Source: Parelaphostrongylus tenuis
Lineage: Eukaryota; Nematoda; Chromadorea; Rhabditida; Metastrongylidae
NCBI GenBank assembly: GCA_019055375.1
Contig: JAHQIW010007276.1
Span: 116,920-180,919, forward strand
Direction of reading: 5' to 3'
DNA: 64,000 nt
In this document: in pieces, positions 11,025-20,901 of the stretch
Numbering within the stretch: position 1 is the stretch's first letter
Layout of the letters: each line of letters begins with the position of its first letter
The notes under the pieces: model-generated
Told to the model about the DNA's origin: nothing
Database searches by the model: none
Seen by the model: the letters and a program-made list of their open reading frames with translations, nothing else
Made by a program: the position numbers and the translations under genes

Positions 11025-11865
11025 ACTATATGAATGTTAGTAATACCGGGGCACCACTGAAAAAAATTGTGAGACTGATCCAAAAAGTGATAAAAGGGAA
11101 AAGTGAAAAAGAAGTAGACAAACTTTCAAGTTTTCTTCAAATTGAAGCTTTTTCCAGGAAAGACCGGGTACCGACGTAAGAAAACGCTGGTTAGTGTTAC
11201 TCAGATTTCAGCTGACATAAAACATCACTGAACTACTCTCATTTAGGAGGATTGCAAACGTCAAAGCAAACTTGTTTTGTAAGTGTTGAAATATTAAGAC
11301 ATTCCTGTAACCTTTTAGTCAATACCGATAGGACGACAGCTAGGTTGCATAACCGCATCGCGTTTCTGCACATCACGTTAATACAGTGAAAACTTATCTC
11401 GACAAATTCACAGTTTGGTTTAGAACTACTTTCAACTACTCCGCAGCTATTCATGTTTCAGCGACATCGCCAATTTTCGTCTACTTCTGTTTGAGTTCCT
11501 GTTGGATTTGGCGATGGGAGTTCAGCTAACACTACTCGTCGTTTGTCGAGAAAAACTCCGCACTTGTTAAAAGAATTCGATTCAGTGTCAAACATTAGCC
11601 AAAAATAAAAGCGTTAACAACTCTATAAAGTTGACGCGTGAACAAAAAAATGTGTTGGACAAAAAGAATCAAGATATACTTTGAAAAAAAATTGTCTGGG
11701 AACCACGTGTCTGAGCAACTGTCAGGAAGCGAGAATTACAGAACTATTTATTTGTATGAAACACTACGAATCCACTAGTAAGAGAATTTGAAGATATTTC
11801 TTCTTGATAACATGATATAAACAACAGACTACATAGAAACTATTGCACCTTCATTCTGATAACAT
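11025..11865. other. unassigned sequence
   Basis: No gene, RNA or repeat in this stretch could be matched to a known family or to other parts of the window. Confidence 0.3.
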
Positions 11866-11867
11866 TA

Positions 11868-11945
11868 GGGCTCATACGGTCTGCTATGGCAACAGTGTAG
11901 AGTGAGATCTGGGTTCGAATCCCGGCTAACGCAAATGTTTTTGCA
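11868..11945 (+). repeat. tRNA-derived SINE, family I, diverged
   Basis: A B-box-like GGGTTCGAATCCCGGC (about 11913-11928) follows a degraded A box. The AACACCGTCAGTGG flank is not shared with the better copies, so the assignment is tentative. Confidence 0.45.
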
Positions 11946-11999
11946 GACCACTGTTGGTTATTTTGTAATATCATAACACCGTCAGTGGCGGTCAAATAA

Positions 12000-12310
12000 A
12001 AGGAATTTTGTTATGGCACTTATAAAGTGCTAGACACGTGTTTCGATTTTCCGGCTTCATCTGTAGCAGGGTAGCTTTTGTCACAGTCAATCCCTTGTAA
12101 GGAGATGTATCTCTACATATAAAGGAATCGACGACGAAGATATCAACTGCACGCACAAGGTGAAAATATTACTTCATACTGCATATATAACAAAGCACTA
12201 AAACTTCATTAACAAGATCACTAACATTGCAATGATTAACAGTCGATTGCTCATAGCTGGAAAATTCGCAAAAACCTTTGCACTCGACTGTTTCTCAAGA
12301 CCTCGCTTAA
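12000..12310 (-). repeat. family B hammerhead repeat
   Basis: It shares blocks with 2880-3110, 21190-21500 and 42250-42510: a CACTTTATAAGT segment, the hammerhead, a GAATCGACGACGAA-like segment and a final CCTCGCTTAAG. It begins about 130 bp upstream of the RTE fragment in the opposite orientation. Confidence 0.6.
12027..12069 (-). ncRNA. hammerhead ribozyme remnant, family B
   Basis: The minus strand reads GCTA, CAGATGA, AGCCGGAAAATC, GAAACACGTGTC, TAGC. Stem I GCTA/TAGC and the GAAAC core are intact. The first core has U to A at its second position, and stem II pairs poorly, so activity is unlikely. Confidence 0.5.
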
Positions 12311-12443
12311 GACAATGTAATCTATAAAATACTTTATCTCTTTTGTCACCTGCGCAGTGTGAAGCGATATGCATACCTTGCGCGTGAAGTCTGACACCTT
12401 CGTTGTCGACTACTCTATATTCAATGGATATATGCGCCTATAA

Positions 12444-13409
12444 GGGATTGACGTAAGAAGAGGGGTTCGACAAGGCGATACAATATCGCCAAAACTATTC
12501 ACTGCCACCCTACAAAACGTCATGCGAACATTAGAATGGGACGAAATGGGAGTGAAAATTGACGGTCGACAATTAAACCATCTTCGCTTTGCTGACGATA
12601 TCGTTCTCATAACACCAAACATCAGCCAAGCGGAACGAATGTTGACTGATTTCGATAACGCCTGTGGAAAGATCGGTCTTCAACTGAATCTAACGAAAAC
12701 AATGTTCATGAGGAACGGATGGGTTTCTAATGCCCCATTCACGCTCAACGGAACGACAATTTCCGAATGCTCCAGTTACATCTATCTAGGTCGTGAAATC
12801 AACATGATGAACGACCTAGCCCCAGAGTTGAGCAGGAGGAAACGAGCGGCTTGGGGAACGTTTAAGAGCATCGAAGATGTAGTGAAGAGGACAAAGAACA
12901 TCCGACTCCGTGCCCACCTTTTCGACTCGACAATTATCCCTGCCCTAACGTATGCAGCAGAAACCTGGTCGCTACGTAAGCAGGATGAAAGATCACTTGC
13001 CGTTATCGAACGCGCAGTCGAAAGGTCGATGCTAGGAGTGTCTCGTATTTCGCAAATGAGACAAAGGATCCGAACTTCCGACCTACGTCAACGATCGAAA
13101 ATCAGAGACGCCGTTCTACACGCCAGGATATCGAAAATAAGGTGGGCCGGACACGTGATGCGCTTCAACGACAACCGATGGACGAGAGCCGTTACCGACT
13201 GGATTCCTCGGGACGTCAAGCGCTCTAAAGGAAGACCACTGACCCGTTGGTCCGATTTCTTCACGAAAGCGATGGAAGAAAGATATGATGCTCAGCGAAT
13301 TCCTAGAGCAAGGAGGACCCACTGGGCTACTCTTGCACGCAATAGGGAAAAATGGAAGAGTTGCTGGTACCCGCTCGAGTCACTCGACGATCAACGGGAC
13401 GACAGGTGA
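12444..13409 (+). pseudogene. 5'-truncated RTE-type LINE reverse transcriptase
   Basis: An open frame continues from 12444 to the stop at 13409 without a proper start. It reads RRGVRQGDTISP, then the catalytic FADDIVLI (about residue 40 of the segment), ALTYAAETW and RWAGHVMR, and ends with the family's THWATLARNREKW tail. This is the C-terminal half of an RTE/BovB-like non-LTR reverse transcriptase. The N-terminal endonuclease and fingers are missing, as expected of 5' truncation during target-primed insertion. The surviving frame has no stop, so the insertion is fairly young. Similar tails lie at 40080 and 42690. Confidence 0.9.
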
Positions 13410-13444
13410 TACAGGTGAAGGGATTGACTCAAGCGAAAGGTACC

Positions 13445-13487
13445 GTGCTAGTGATGAGGTAGTAAGGCCGAAACACGTGTCGAGCAC
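13445..13487 (+). ncRNA. hammerhead-like motif just 3' of the RTE fragment
   Basis: GTGCT (13445-13449) pairs with AGCAC (13483-13487). The core reads GTGATGA in place of CTGATGA, stem II is GGT/GCC, and GAAACACGTGTC completes the motif. The single C to G change in the core should abolish cleavage. It lies 35 bp after the RTE stop codon. Confidence 0.5.
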
Positions 13488-13679
13488 TTTAGAAGTTTCG
13501 TGACAGCCCTTATGGAGGGCTTAAATATGTTATCAGAATGTACTGGTTTAAGCGAGGTCTTGAAAAGCAGTCGAAAAAAGTGTTACACCTTTTCCAAGTT
13601 TTACATCGAATTTACTACTGGATTTCAAGACATAGAGAAATACATTCAAAAAAGATGAGAGATTAAGCTCCCGACGTTA

Positions 13680-13930
13680 TTCATCACTGAAGGATGTGCT
13701 ATGCACTCGACTGCATAAGGCATCGTTTAAGGTAATTCAATGTATATATGACCTTCATGATGCTCACGGTGACCTACCGATGCAAGAAGTTAGTGCTGTT
13801 ATCTTCTCCGACAGGTCTGGTTCATTCGCTAGTCAAAGAGGGATGGAGGGTCTGGCCAGTTTTGAACACCAAATCGAACTATCAAGTATGGTGTGCCGCA
13901 GGCCGCCTCACGGCGCCACGCGCGTCCTGA
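13680..13930 (-). repeat. tRNA-derived SINE, family II
   Basis: On the minus strand the order matches 27486-27800: a tRNA-like head near the high-coordinate end, then a body with a GAACCAGACCTGTC-like block and a GTATATATTGAATTACCT stretch. Head and body are both diverged. Confidence 0.6.
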
Positions 13931-13959
13931 AATAATACATTATAATGCCGTATTTTTAA

Positions 13960-14800
13960 GCTCTATCCTCACTTGAGAGAGCGCATTCCCTTATGCCAAA
14001 ATATCAGAGACAGACTGTGAATAAAACTCTATATGCGAGAAATGGACGTGTTCTCAAAATAAAGACTGGTTTTTGGTTTAAAGTCTACGTGTTCTTTATC
14101 ATAAGTCTTCGTAGAAGACCATGGTCTTAAAGCACGAAGCCTCTCTCGTATCAACGAAAAGGCATCTGCGTGTGGTGACAACCTGAAAACGACCTGAACT
14201 ATCGTTTTGTGTTTCTGGGGAATCTTATTATATCAAAATTCGGTATGTAAGGAGAGAATAATCTACAGATCCTCAAGGTGGTCAAATCCACGTCGTAATG
14301 CATCCATCTTTATGAATGACGGTCACAGGTTACAAACGAAAAGAAAAGAAAAGTGGCGGAACTAACACCTTACAAACACGATCATCGTAGTAAGTAGGTG
14401 AGTAGGTTTTTTTCAAAACAACAATGAAAATGCTGACTGAAAAAGTCTGAAAATGTTGTTTTCGTAGAACGAGTGGCAGAAGGCACTTAGTGGTCAGAAG
14501 AAACTTCTAGGAGACAGTTCTTCACTAGTGAAAAGCTGTACTAAGCTTAATGGACCGGGATTTGACAGCCAATTGAGATCAATGGCAGAACACGACAAGC
14601 CCAAGCTGTTATCTGTCAAGACGAGGTGGTCACTGAAAAGTAGCAGTTTGCAAGGCAGAATTTTAGATTCCGCATTAGTGTCAAGTATTTGTCGACCTCT
14701 GTTCCAGAGGAATTAAGATGCAGAAGATCTTTGCTAGAGATTTTTCATCGATATTTGCGAAAAAGTTTTTGAAGCAGCTCAGAAACGGTCGACTGTATGA
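13960..14800 (+). repeat. diverged single arm of the inverted-arm element
   Basis: It aligns colinearly with 1860-2950: CCTCACTTGA..GCGCATTC at the outer end, then GCACTTAGTGGT, AGTGAAAAGNTGTACTA and CGGTCGACTGT near the inner end. There is no partner arm nearby. It confirms that the 1853-5836 arms belong to a dispersed family. Confidence 0.6.
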
Positions 14801-14849
14801 AGAAATGTACTCTACTAAATCTATGCACCTACTGAGTTGCGCTGTTTGC

Positions 14850-15575
14850 TCTCATGAACGAAGATAGGACCATAAGTAGATTTCGCAATTATACAGAATA
14901 GAATGAGATGGTTTCAGTCTTACAAGATAAGTGCCAACATTGCTTAGTCAGAGTTGGAAATACGTTCATATTAAAAGATATCGTTTTCTCAGCGAAAATT
15001 ACGGAATGTTAGGAGATATGAGCGTTCTTCTCAATAGAAATACCTACAGAAATCTCCTCAGCAAAACGTTATTTCACATGATGATGAATCCGCCAACAAA
15101 ACTCACTGTGAAGTTCAAACAACGATTAACTACCTCGAAAGCGAGGCGTATTTTTCTCCTCGTTGGCACAGCGCACTATGACGGCTTTCCAGAAACCAAG
15201 CTGAGTGCTAACACCGCCTTTTGTGAAGCTATCGATTACAAGTGATAGTTCCGTAGAAAAGCAGGAAGTACTGGTTGTTAACCAAAAGTACAAATTCAAC
15301 GACGTAAAGGCAAATTGTTGACTAAAGCTAAAGTATGAGTAATGGCCATTGTTGCTGACCGATGTTGATTGTTGTAATAACCTTCAGTTAACCCTTTTAC
15401 TTCCATGGACCCAAATTCACGACGGCACACAACATTACATCTAGAACATGAGCTTCTATATAATTCTAAGCAGTACCGTCGGACCTATCCAGCTATTTTA
15501 ACGCAACGACACACTGCTGAATAGTCTAGAATTAACTTTCCACATTATTCTGAATGTGTTGTCGAATATTTATCT
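14850..15575. other. unassigned sequence
   Basis: A 104-codon open frame at 14931-15245 is not recognised and lacks clear splice context. No repeat match within the window was seen. Confidence 0.3.
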
Positions 15576-15578
15576 ATA

Positions 15579-15629
15579 GCGCGAATTCATGCTGATTGTG
15601 TATGGTGAACAAACAGCATGAATTCGCGC
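15579..15629. repeat. perfect 16-bp stem-loop
   Basis: GCGCGAATTCATGCTG (15579-15594) is the exact reverse complement of CAGCATGAATTCGCGC (15614-15629), with a 19-base spacer. It could be a small structured RNA or the core of a short palindromic element. Two related GTGGAAGCTT words follow at about 15668 and 15740. Confidence 0.55.
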
Positions 15630-16054
15630 CAGAATCAAATAAACTCCACTACACTGTTAAGAACTATGTGGAAGCTTACATTCTGGATGCACGCTTTAAA
15701 ATGGTTATATAAACCTGACCACACTACTAAACATTGTGTGGAAGCTTCATTCTAGGTGTGATGTTGTGTATCGTAGTGACTTTGGGTACTCGTAAGTCAA
15801 AAGCTTAAGACAGACCCATGTCCCTAGCCCCGCTTCGCCGTCCAGTGCGGCCAGTCTATGGTGCCGAGCGCTTGCTGGTGAGCCGGCCATCGGGAAGAAA
15901 GTTGCTGGTGCAATCTCTCCCGCGATGCTTCACAGCGGTTTATTTCGTGTCGATTAGTATTGAAGGTTCTTCTGTAGAATTGAGTCACTAACAAATAGAT
16001 ATTTCAGAAGTCCAAAAAAGAATGATTTAAGCTCAAAAAGGGGTTGGTACGCCA

Positions 16055-16102
16055 GGGTCATACACAGGTGTTTCGGAGGTTCGTCCTCCTCATCAGTGAC
16101 CC
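16055..16102 (-). ncRNA. hammerhead ribozyme, family A, intact
   Basis: On the minus strand stem I pairs GGGTCA (16102-16097) with TGACCC (16060-16055) in six Watson-Crick pairs. The core CTGATGA, stem II GGAGG/CCTCC with loop ACGAA, and GAA follow. Stem III is ACAC-CT-GTGT, and an A precedes the cleavage site. Every invariant core base is present. Confidence 0.88.
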
Positions 16103-16383
16103 CCGCCCCACATTCAGCCCTGCATTGAAGCAAGGAGGGAGGCGTATGTGGTGATGGCACAGTGTACTATGACACTGTACCATCATCACCTCTCAGTCGA
16201 TAGATTTTTGCTGTTAGATCAAAACTAATTCAAAAGATCGACTGTTTTTGAAACCCCAAAAAACATCCAATATAATTCCAAAAAATCGACTGAGAGGTGA
16301 TGATGGTACAGTGTCATAGTACACTGTGCCATCACCACATACGCCTCCCTCCTTGCTTCAATGCAGGGCTGAATGTGGGGCGG

Positions 16384-16431
16384 GGGTCACTGATGAGGAG
16401 GACGAACCTCCGAAACACCGGTGTATGACCC
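16384..16431 (+). ncRNA. hammerhead ribozyme, family A, intact
   Basis: Stem I pairs GGGTCA (16384-16389) with TGACCC (16426-16431). CTGATGA (16390-16396), stem II GGAGG/CCTCC and GAA (112-114 of this hundred) are canonical. Stem III is the palindrome ACACCGGTGT, with cleavage expected after A16425. Compared with 7151-7199, stem I changes a U-G to a U-A pair and core position 7 changes from C to T, both compatible with function. Confidence 0.88.
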
Positions 16432-16869
16432 TGGCGTACCAACCCCTTTTTGAGCTTAAATCATTCTTTTTTGGAATTATATTGGATGTTTTTTGGGGGT
16501 TTCAAAAACAGTCGATCTTTTGATATTTCAGAAGTGTTTACTGTATTTACACTATATTGTATTGCAATATTGTATTATTTAAGCTGTATTTTTTGTTATA
16601 GGTAAATATGTTATATGTGGATATATTATATTGTAGGTATTGTTATAGATTGCAGATTCTTGAACAAATGATGATAAACAAATTAATAGTAACTGATCGT
16701 TTGTGTTACGGTGTGACGATATGTGGTATGGTGCGATATGATGCGTTGATGACATTATGCGATATTATGCACATTGAGCTGAAAACAAAAAAAAGATTCT
16801 TACATGTTAAAAGGCGACAAACAAAAAACCGATCCCTTCCTGAATATGAACCTTTCTTTGAAGTGTTGG

Positions 16870-17350
16870 TAATAATTCGAAAGCTCATATCTCTGGCTAG
16901 AGCAGTAAGTCGCCGTTTTTTGAGAAAAACCCTTTTGTAACACTGTAAAATTCAGTTCAGATTATGTTTCACATCGGAAGCGCAATTTAACTATTACTTC
17001 GCTGTAGGCACGAAAAGCACGTAAGCATGCAGAGAAAACCTTATTGTATTTTGTATTAAGGTCATTCGTTTAATCTGGCGGTTTCTCTTAGAGCGCAAGA
17101 AAAATTCCTAATCAGATGAGAAAATTTGCACTTCACATATTATCCGTCTGAGCGCCATCGATCGATGATCGCGGCAACCCCCTCTCCACCCGCAGCCCGT
17201 GAGTTGGTCAAAAAACCTCGCATAAGTGAATCAATCTTACTTTCCCTGCTGCCCTTCAGAGAAACAGTCTTTTCGGAAAATTAGCACACCGCTGGATTCG
17301 TTAGATCTTACACTATAGAATGATTACTAATAGTCTGTAGAAAAACTGTC
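16870..17350. repeat. dispersed repeat family R
   Basis: A recurring set of words, TTCGAATGATTACTAATA, CAATCTTATTTTCCCTGCTG, GTCTTTTCAGGA and TCGATCGATGATCG-like, appears here and at 41200-42080, 48940-49420, 52760-53640 and 59470-60110 in both orientations. It is old and non-coding. Its class is unknown. Confidence 0.5.
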
Positions 17351-17359
17351 CTGCGAGAA

Positions 17360-17995
17360 AAACGCGTGTGTGACCGTTAAGACATTCCTACCTATACAAG
17401 CCGTAGTTCACTTCAGTGGCAGCCAGTCGGGACGGTATGAGTCGGCGACCACTCATGCGGGCGAATGGTGGCACGACAGTGGGCGTGTCGCTTCACCCGC
17501 GACGACCACCCAAATCGAAGGCGCGCAAGGGCTAGCCACCTCCGTAGAGCCTCCAGTCACGTACGGCCCATATTTCCCTTATCTTTATAATTGTTTTTTT
17601 CTGAGGATTTCTCCTATGCAGTTTTACTTCGATTTATTGATTTATTGATTTTTCGGGATGAGAGCTGGAAAAGATTCATGAAGCAGTGTGTTAGTTGAGA
17701 GCTCGCAAGCCCCAGATGATAGCATTGTCCTTCTGGATTCATTACCCTAAATTTTGGAATAGTTTAATTTTCAATGATGGACTTATTTATTTATCTGCTT
17801 ATTTATTTATTTACAATTTACTATGCGCTAATATCACTACTCTATGATTCTGTTGTTGTTTTTATTTTTGCTATTACTCCACCATTCACTGTTTATTCAC
17901 TTAGTATGCTTCGTTTGTTTACTTTGCTTTACTTCTTTGTCTTTAAAACTTGTTTTGTAGACTTTTTGTGAAACGATGGATTTATGTGTGCTTAC
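17360..17995. other. GC-rich patch followed by AT-rich sequence
   Basis: 17400-17560 is a GC-rich patch of unknown origin. 17760-17830 is rich in TTTATTTA words. No gene is recognised. Confidence 0.3.
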
Positions 17996-18002
17996 ATGAC
18001 CT

Positions 18003-18200
18003 ATGGGGCGCCGTGGCCGAATGGTTATGATGCTCGCCACTGCACGCGAGGAGCCGAGCTCCACTCCCACCTTCTCCATCAGTCCACAACAACGCCCCAT
18101 GGAACGCCACAGCTTCGGCTATCCTCGAGATTACAAAGAGCCGCGCTCAGCTTGATGGAAGTACTGGGATCCGCAAAGTGACAGGACAGACACTGTGAAG
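18003..18200 (+). repeat. tRNA-derived SINE, family III
   Basis: The tRNA-like head GGCGCCGTGGCCGAATGGTT is the best preserved of this family. It is followed by AACGCCACAGCTTCGGCTAT, TTACAAAGAG and the tail GGGATCCGCAAAGTGACAGG. It resembles a tRNA gene but lacks a foldable anticodon arm. Confidence 0.75.
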
Positions 18201-18439
18201 ACGGATCGATAAAGTAATAAATGAGAAGTATATGACCTACCTGGTGTTCTCTTTGGTTCCTCGCTATTCCCACGATGACTCAGGGGGTTTAGAACTGGTA
18301 AACACTGAGTAATTCATCTCATTCATCTTTTCCGCCTCTTCGTCTTCTCTCCTCGCTGTCGGTGTTGAATCAGCCAGCTGAGCACATATTTCTGTGGTTG
18401 TTGGAGAGGCTTCAGTCGTGTACGCTGTCGTCGGGTCTT

Positions 18440-19740
18440 GACTCTCTTCTTGTCGAGTCTGCAACCCCAACTTCTGGGGTTTTCCCATCAGTTACTCTGT
18501 TCGCTTCTGACCAGTTTCTCTTCGTAACCCACTATTTCTGGGTTTTCATCGATTATCCTACCGATGTGTAACCTTTTTTCTGAACATTCTGCCGTTTTAG
18601 CTAGCCCTTTTGCATACGAAACCCCATTTGTTTTTCCGTCGGTTTCCGACCTTTTTTTCTTTTTAACCCTCATTTCTGTGGTTTTTCTTATCGGCTAATC
18701 TGTTTGTTTTCGACGACAATCGGTACGTAACCCAATGAGTGCTTTCATCGAGTACTCTAGCCATTGGCTGACCCTCTTTCGCTCAAGGCCCCTTATCTGT
18801 CTTTTTTTCTATCATAACCCCGTACTCTTGAGGCTTTCAGTCGAGTAAGCTGTCGGTTCCTGACTTTTTTTTCGTCTGTAACTCGTAGTTTTCAAGCTTT
18901 TTATCGAGGACTTTGCGGGTATAGCTAACCCTTTTTTTGACCGGAACCTCAAATTTTTTGTTTTTCAACGAGTACTCCGTCGGTTTTTGGCCAGTTTTTG
19001 CGTTCATAACCAGGTATTTTTGAGCCTTTCCATCGAGTGCGACTGTAGGTTTCTTATCGTCCTCGGCTTGTAACCCCTTTATTCGAGCTTCCTCATCGAG
19101 TGTTGTTGATTTATAACCCTTTTTTTCGTTCGTAACCCGTCTTTACTGGTTCATTTTGTAGCCTGCTTGAAGTTTCTGAGCATTTTTTTCGTTCGCAATC
19201 CAAGGAACAACTCAACCAGTAACCAAGCGGTAACCCAAATTTGCAACCCAAGCTGAGCCACACATATCTAAAGTTGTTCAGGAGGATTCAATTGTCTAGG
19301 TTGTCGGTTTCTGACCTTTTTCCGTCCATAATTCATCCTTTTCAAGCTTTTGGCAGAGCTTTCTGTTGTTCTAGCTGACCTTTTGTTTCGTTCGGAACCT
19401 CATGTTTTGTTTTTCATCGCGAACTCCTTCTGTTTTCGACCAGTTTTTCCGGTCATAACCCCGTGTTTTTGAGGCTGTTCATCGGATGCGCTGTCGATTT
19501 CTTACCGTTCTTGGTTCCTCAACCGTACATCTGAGATTTCTCATAGAGTAGTGTCGATTTCTGACCTTTTTGTTGTTCGTAACCCGTGCTTTGTGGTTTA
19601 TTTTGTAGTCTATTGTGGTCTCTAAGCTTTTTTCATTCGTAACCCGTATCCTTTGAGGTTTTCCATCGAGTACGCTGTCGATTTTTGATCTTTTTCGTTT
19701 CATAACCCCGTATTTTTGTGGTTTATTTTGTACTGAAAAC
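18440..19740. repeat. degenerate minisatellite, unit about 65-70 bp
   Basis: A unit containing TTTCTGACC, TTTTTTCGTTCGTAACCC, TATTTTTGAGG and TTTTCATCGAGTACGCTGTC repeats about eighteen times with much variation. An unrelated 80-bp interruption lies near 19200-19290. The T-rich strand is the + strand. It ends about 80 bp before the snx-13 start codon, so it lies in that gene's upstream region. Confidence 0.8.
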
Positions 19741-19816
19741 GTGCACTTTCAGCTACTCTGTATCTAATGTAATCTATTCGCACATATTAATCCTCCTTTC
19801 TTCGTCTAAACAAGAG

Positions 19817-20901
19817 ATGATTTCGTTGTCATTTTCATTCTATGTGGTACTCGGAATTGCTTTATTTCTTGGAACATTTGGCTTGAACGGACTGATCGTC
19901 TTTCTCATTTGTATTATTTGTTTCACATGCGGGTAAGTGAGAGATTTCAACTTCTTTTGGATTCATTATTCAAGAAGAAAGGCCAGTTTCCCATCTGCCC
20001 CCCTTTTTTCTATTTATTATGTACTGTTTTAAATCTCTCTCTTAAAGATTTATCTCTAGTTGCACGAAAATAAGCAGTAGAAACCAGTGTGAAGGGTAGT
20101 AGCACGCGTCCCTCGGTATGACTGAAGCGCGGGTTCGATTCCCGGCTGAGGCCGAGTTTTCGCTCTTTACTCAGTTCTTTTAGGTATATATGAAACATGA
20201 TATCACTGCGAGAAATGCAGTAGAAATACTAGAAATCTCGAGTGAATAGAGACCGTTAAAAAGTCCAACGGACTCCAAAAAAAGTTCAGTTCAAAGCTTC
20301 TCTTAGAGTTTCGCGTAGTCTAATCCCACTGCTACATAAAAAAGCCATAAAAGAGACTTTTTCACAATCAATATCTAAATTCAAAGGTCGAAGACCTTGA
20401 AAGATAGTTCTGGTCTTCACGAGATCCTTTCTGCTTTCCACGAGACGCCGCCTTTATGGTGCCCGAGCGAGAGTTGACATCGCCACGTGAAGAGTAAAAT
20501 GACTTTCATGGCCCTTCAAAGGCTAACAATGCTGCGAATGGTATTCAATGCATGGCTCTACCCACATAGATTGACGAACGCTCAGAGTTTTCATTCTTCT
20601 AACTTTTGTAATGGAGAAAGCCTCTTTAATCGTCATTAAGCTTTTGTGTTATATGTTATCGATTTCTTCTTTGCCACATTATTCTAACTACTACGCTTTC
20701 AGGTTTTGTTATGTTATTTATTATAATGGAGCCGAGAAATCCAACGAGTTAACTTCGGTTTTCGAAGGACTCAGAGCTTTCCGGTTTCGACCAGGAATCA
20801 GTGTCTTCTTGAGGAATCGAAATCGTTTCAACAACAACTCAATGTATGAGCAAATTCATGCGATGACTAGTTTTCCAGCAATGGATTCTGTCCTTGAACA
20901 G
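19817..20901 (+). CDS. snx-13: snx-13 exons 1-2: N-terminal membrane segment
   Basis: The ATG at 19817 starts MISLSFSFYVVLGIALFLGT, continuing as a single hydrophobic segment of about 35 residues; LGIALFLGTFG aligns with SNX13 LGIVLFLITFG. Exon 1 ends TGC GG|GTAAGT, and exon 2 joins in phase after CTTTCAG. Exon 2 gives a charged linker ending SFPAMDSVLEQ, where SNX13 has the lead into PXA. No trans-splice acceptor is obvious upstream of the ATG. Confidence 0.85.

Larger units (their letters stand above)
16003..16480. mobile_element. palindromic hammerhead element, family A, well preserved
   Basis: Arms of about 200 bp (16003-16205 and 16283-16480) are near-perfect reverse complements around an 80-bp centre. 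Each arm holds one intact family A hammerhead, directed outward. A conserved segment with the word GTGGTGATGG lies between ribozyme and centre, as in the element at 6950. The arms are more alike than those at 6950, so insertion or arm correction is recent. No protein is encoded; mirrored open frames in both arms are artefacts of the repeat. Confidence 0.85.

Noticed and set aside
10648..11025. 125-codon minus-strand frame
   Set aside because: Covers a SINE III copy and the last satellite unit; composite of repeats.
16326..16523. protein-coding frames beginning MPSPHTPP in both arms at 15954 and 16326
   Set aside because: Mirror-image frames over the palindromic hammerhead element; the identical peptide follows from the inverted repeat.
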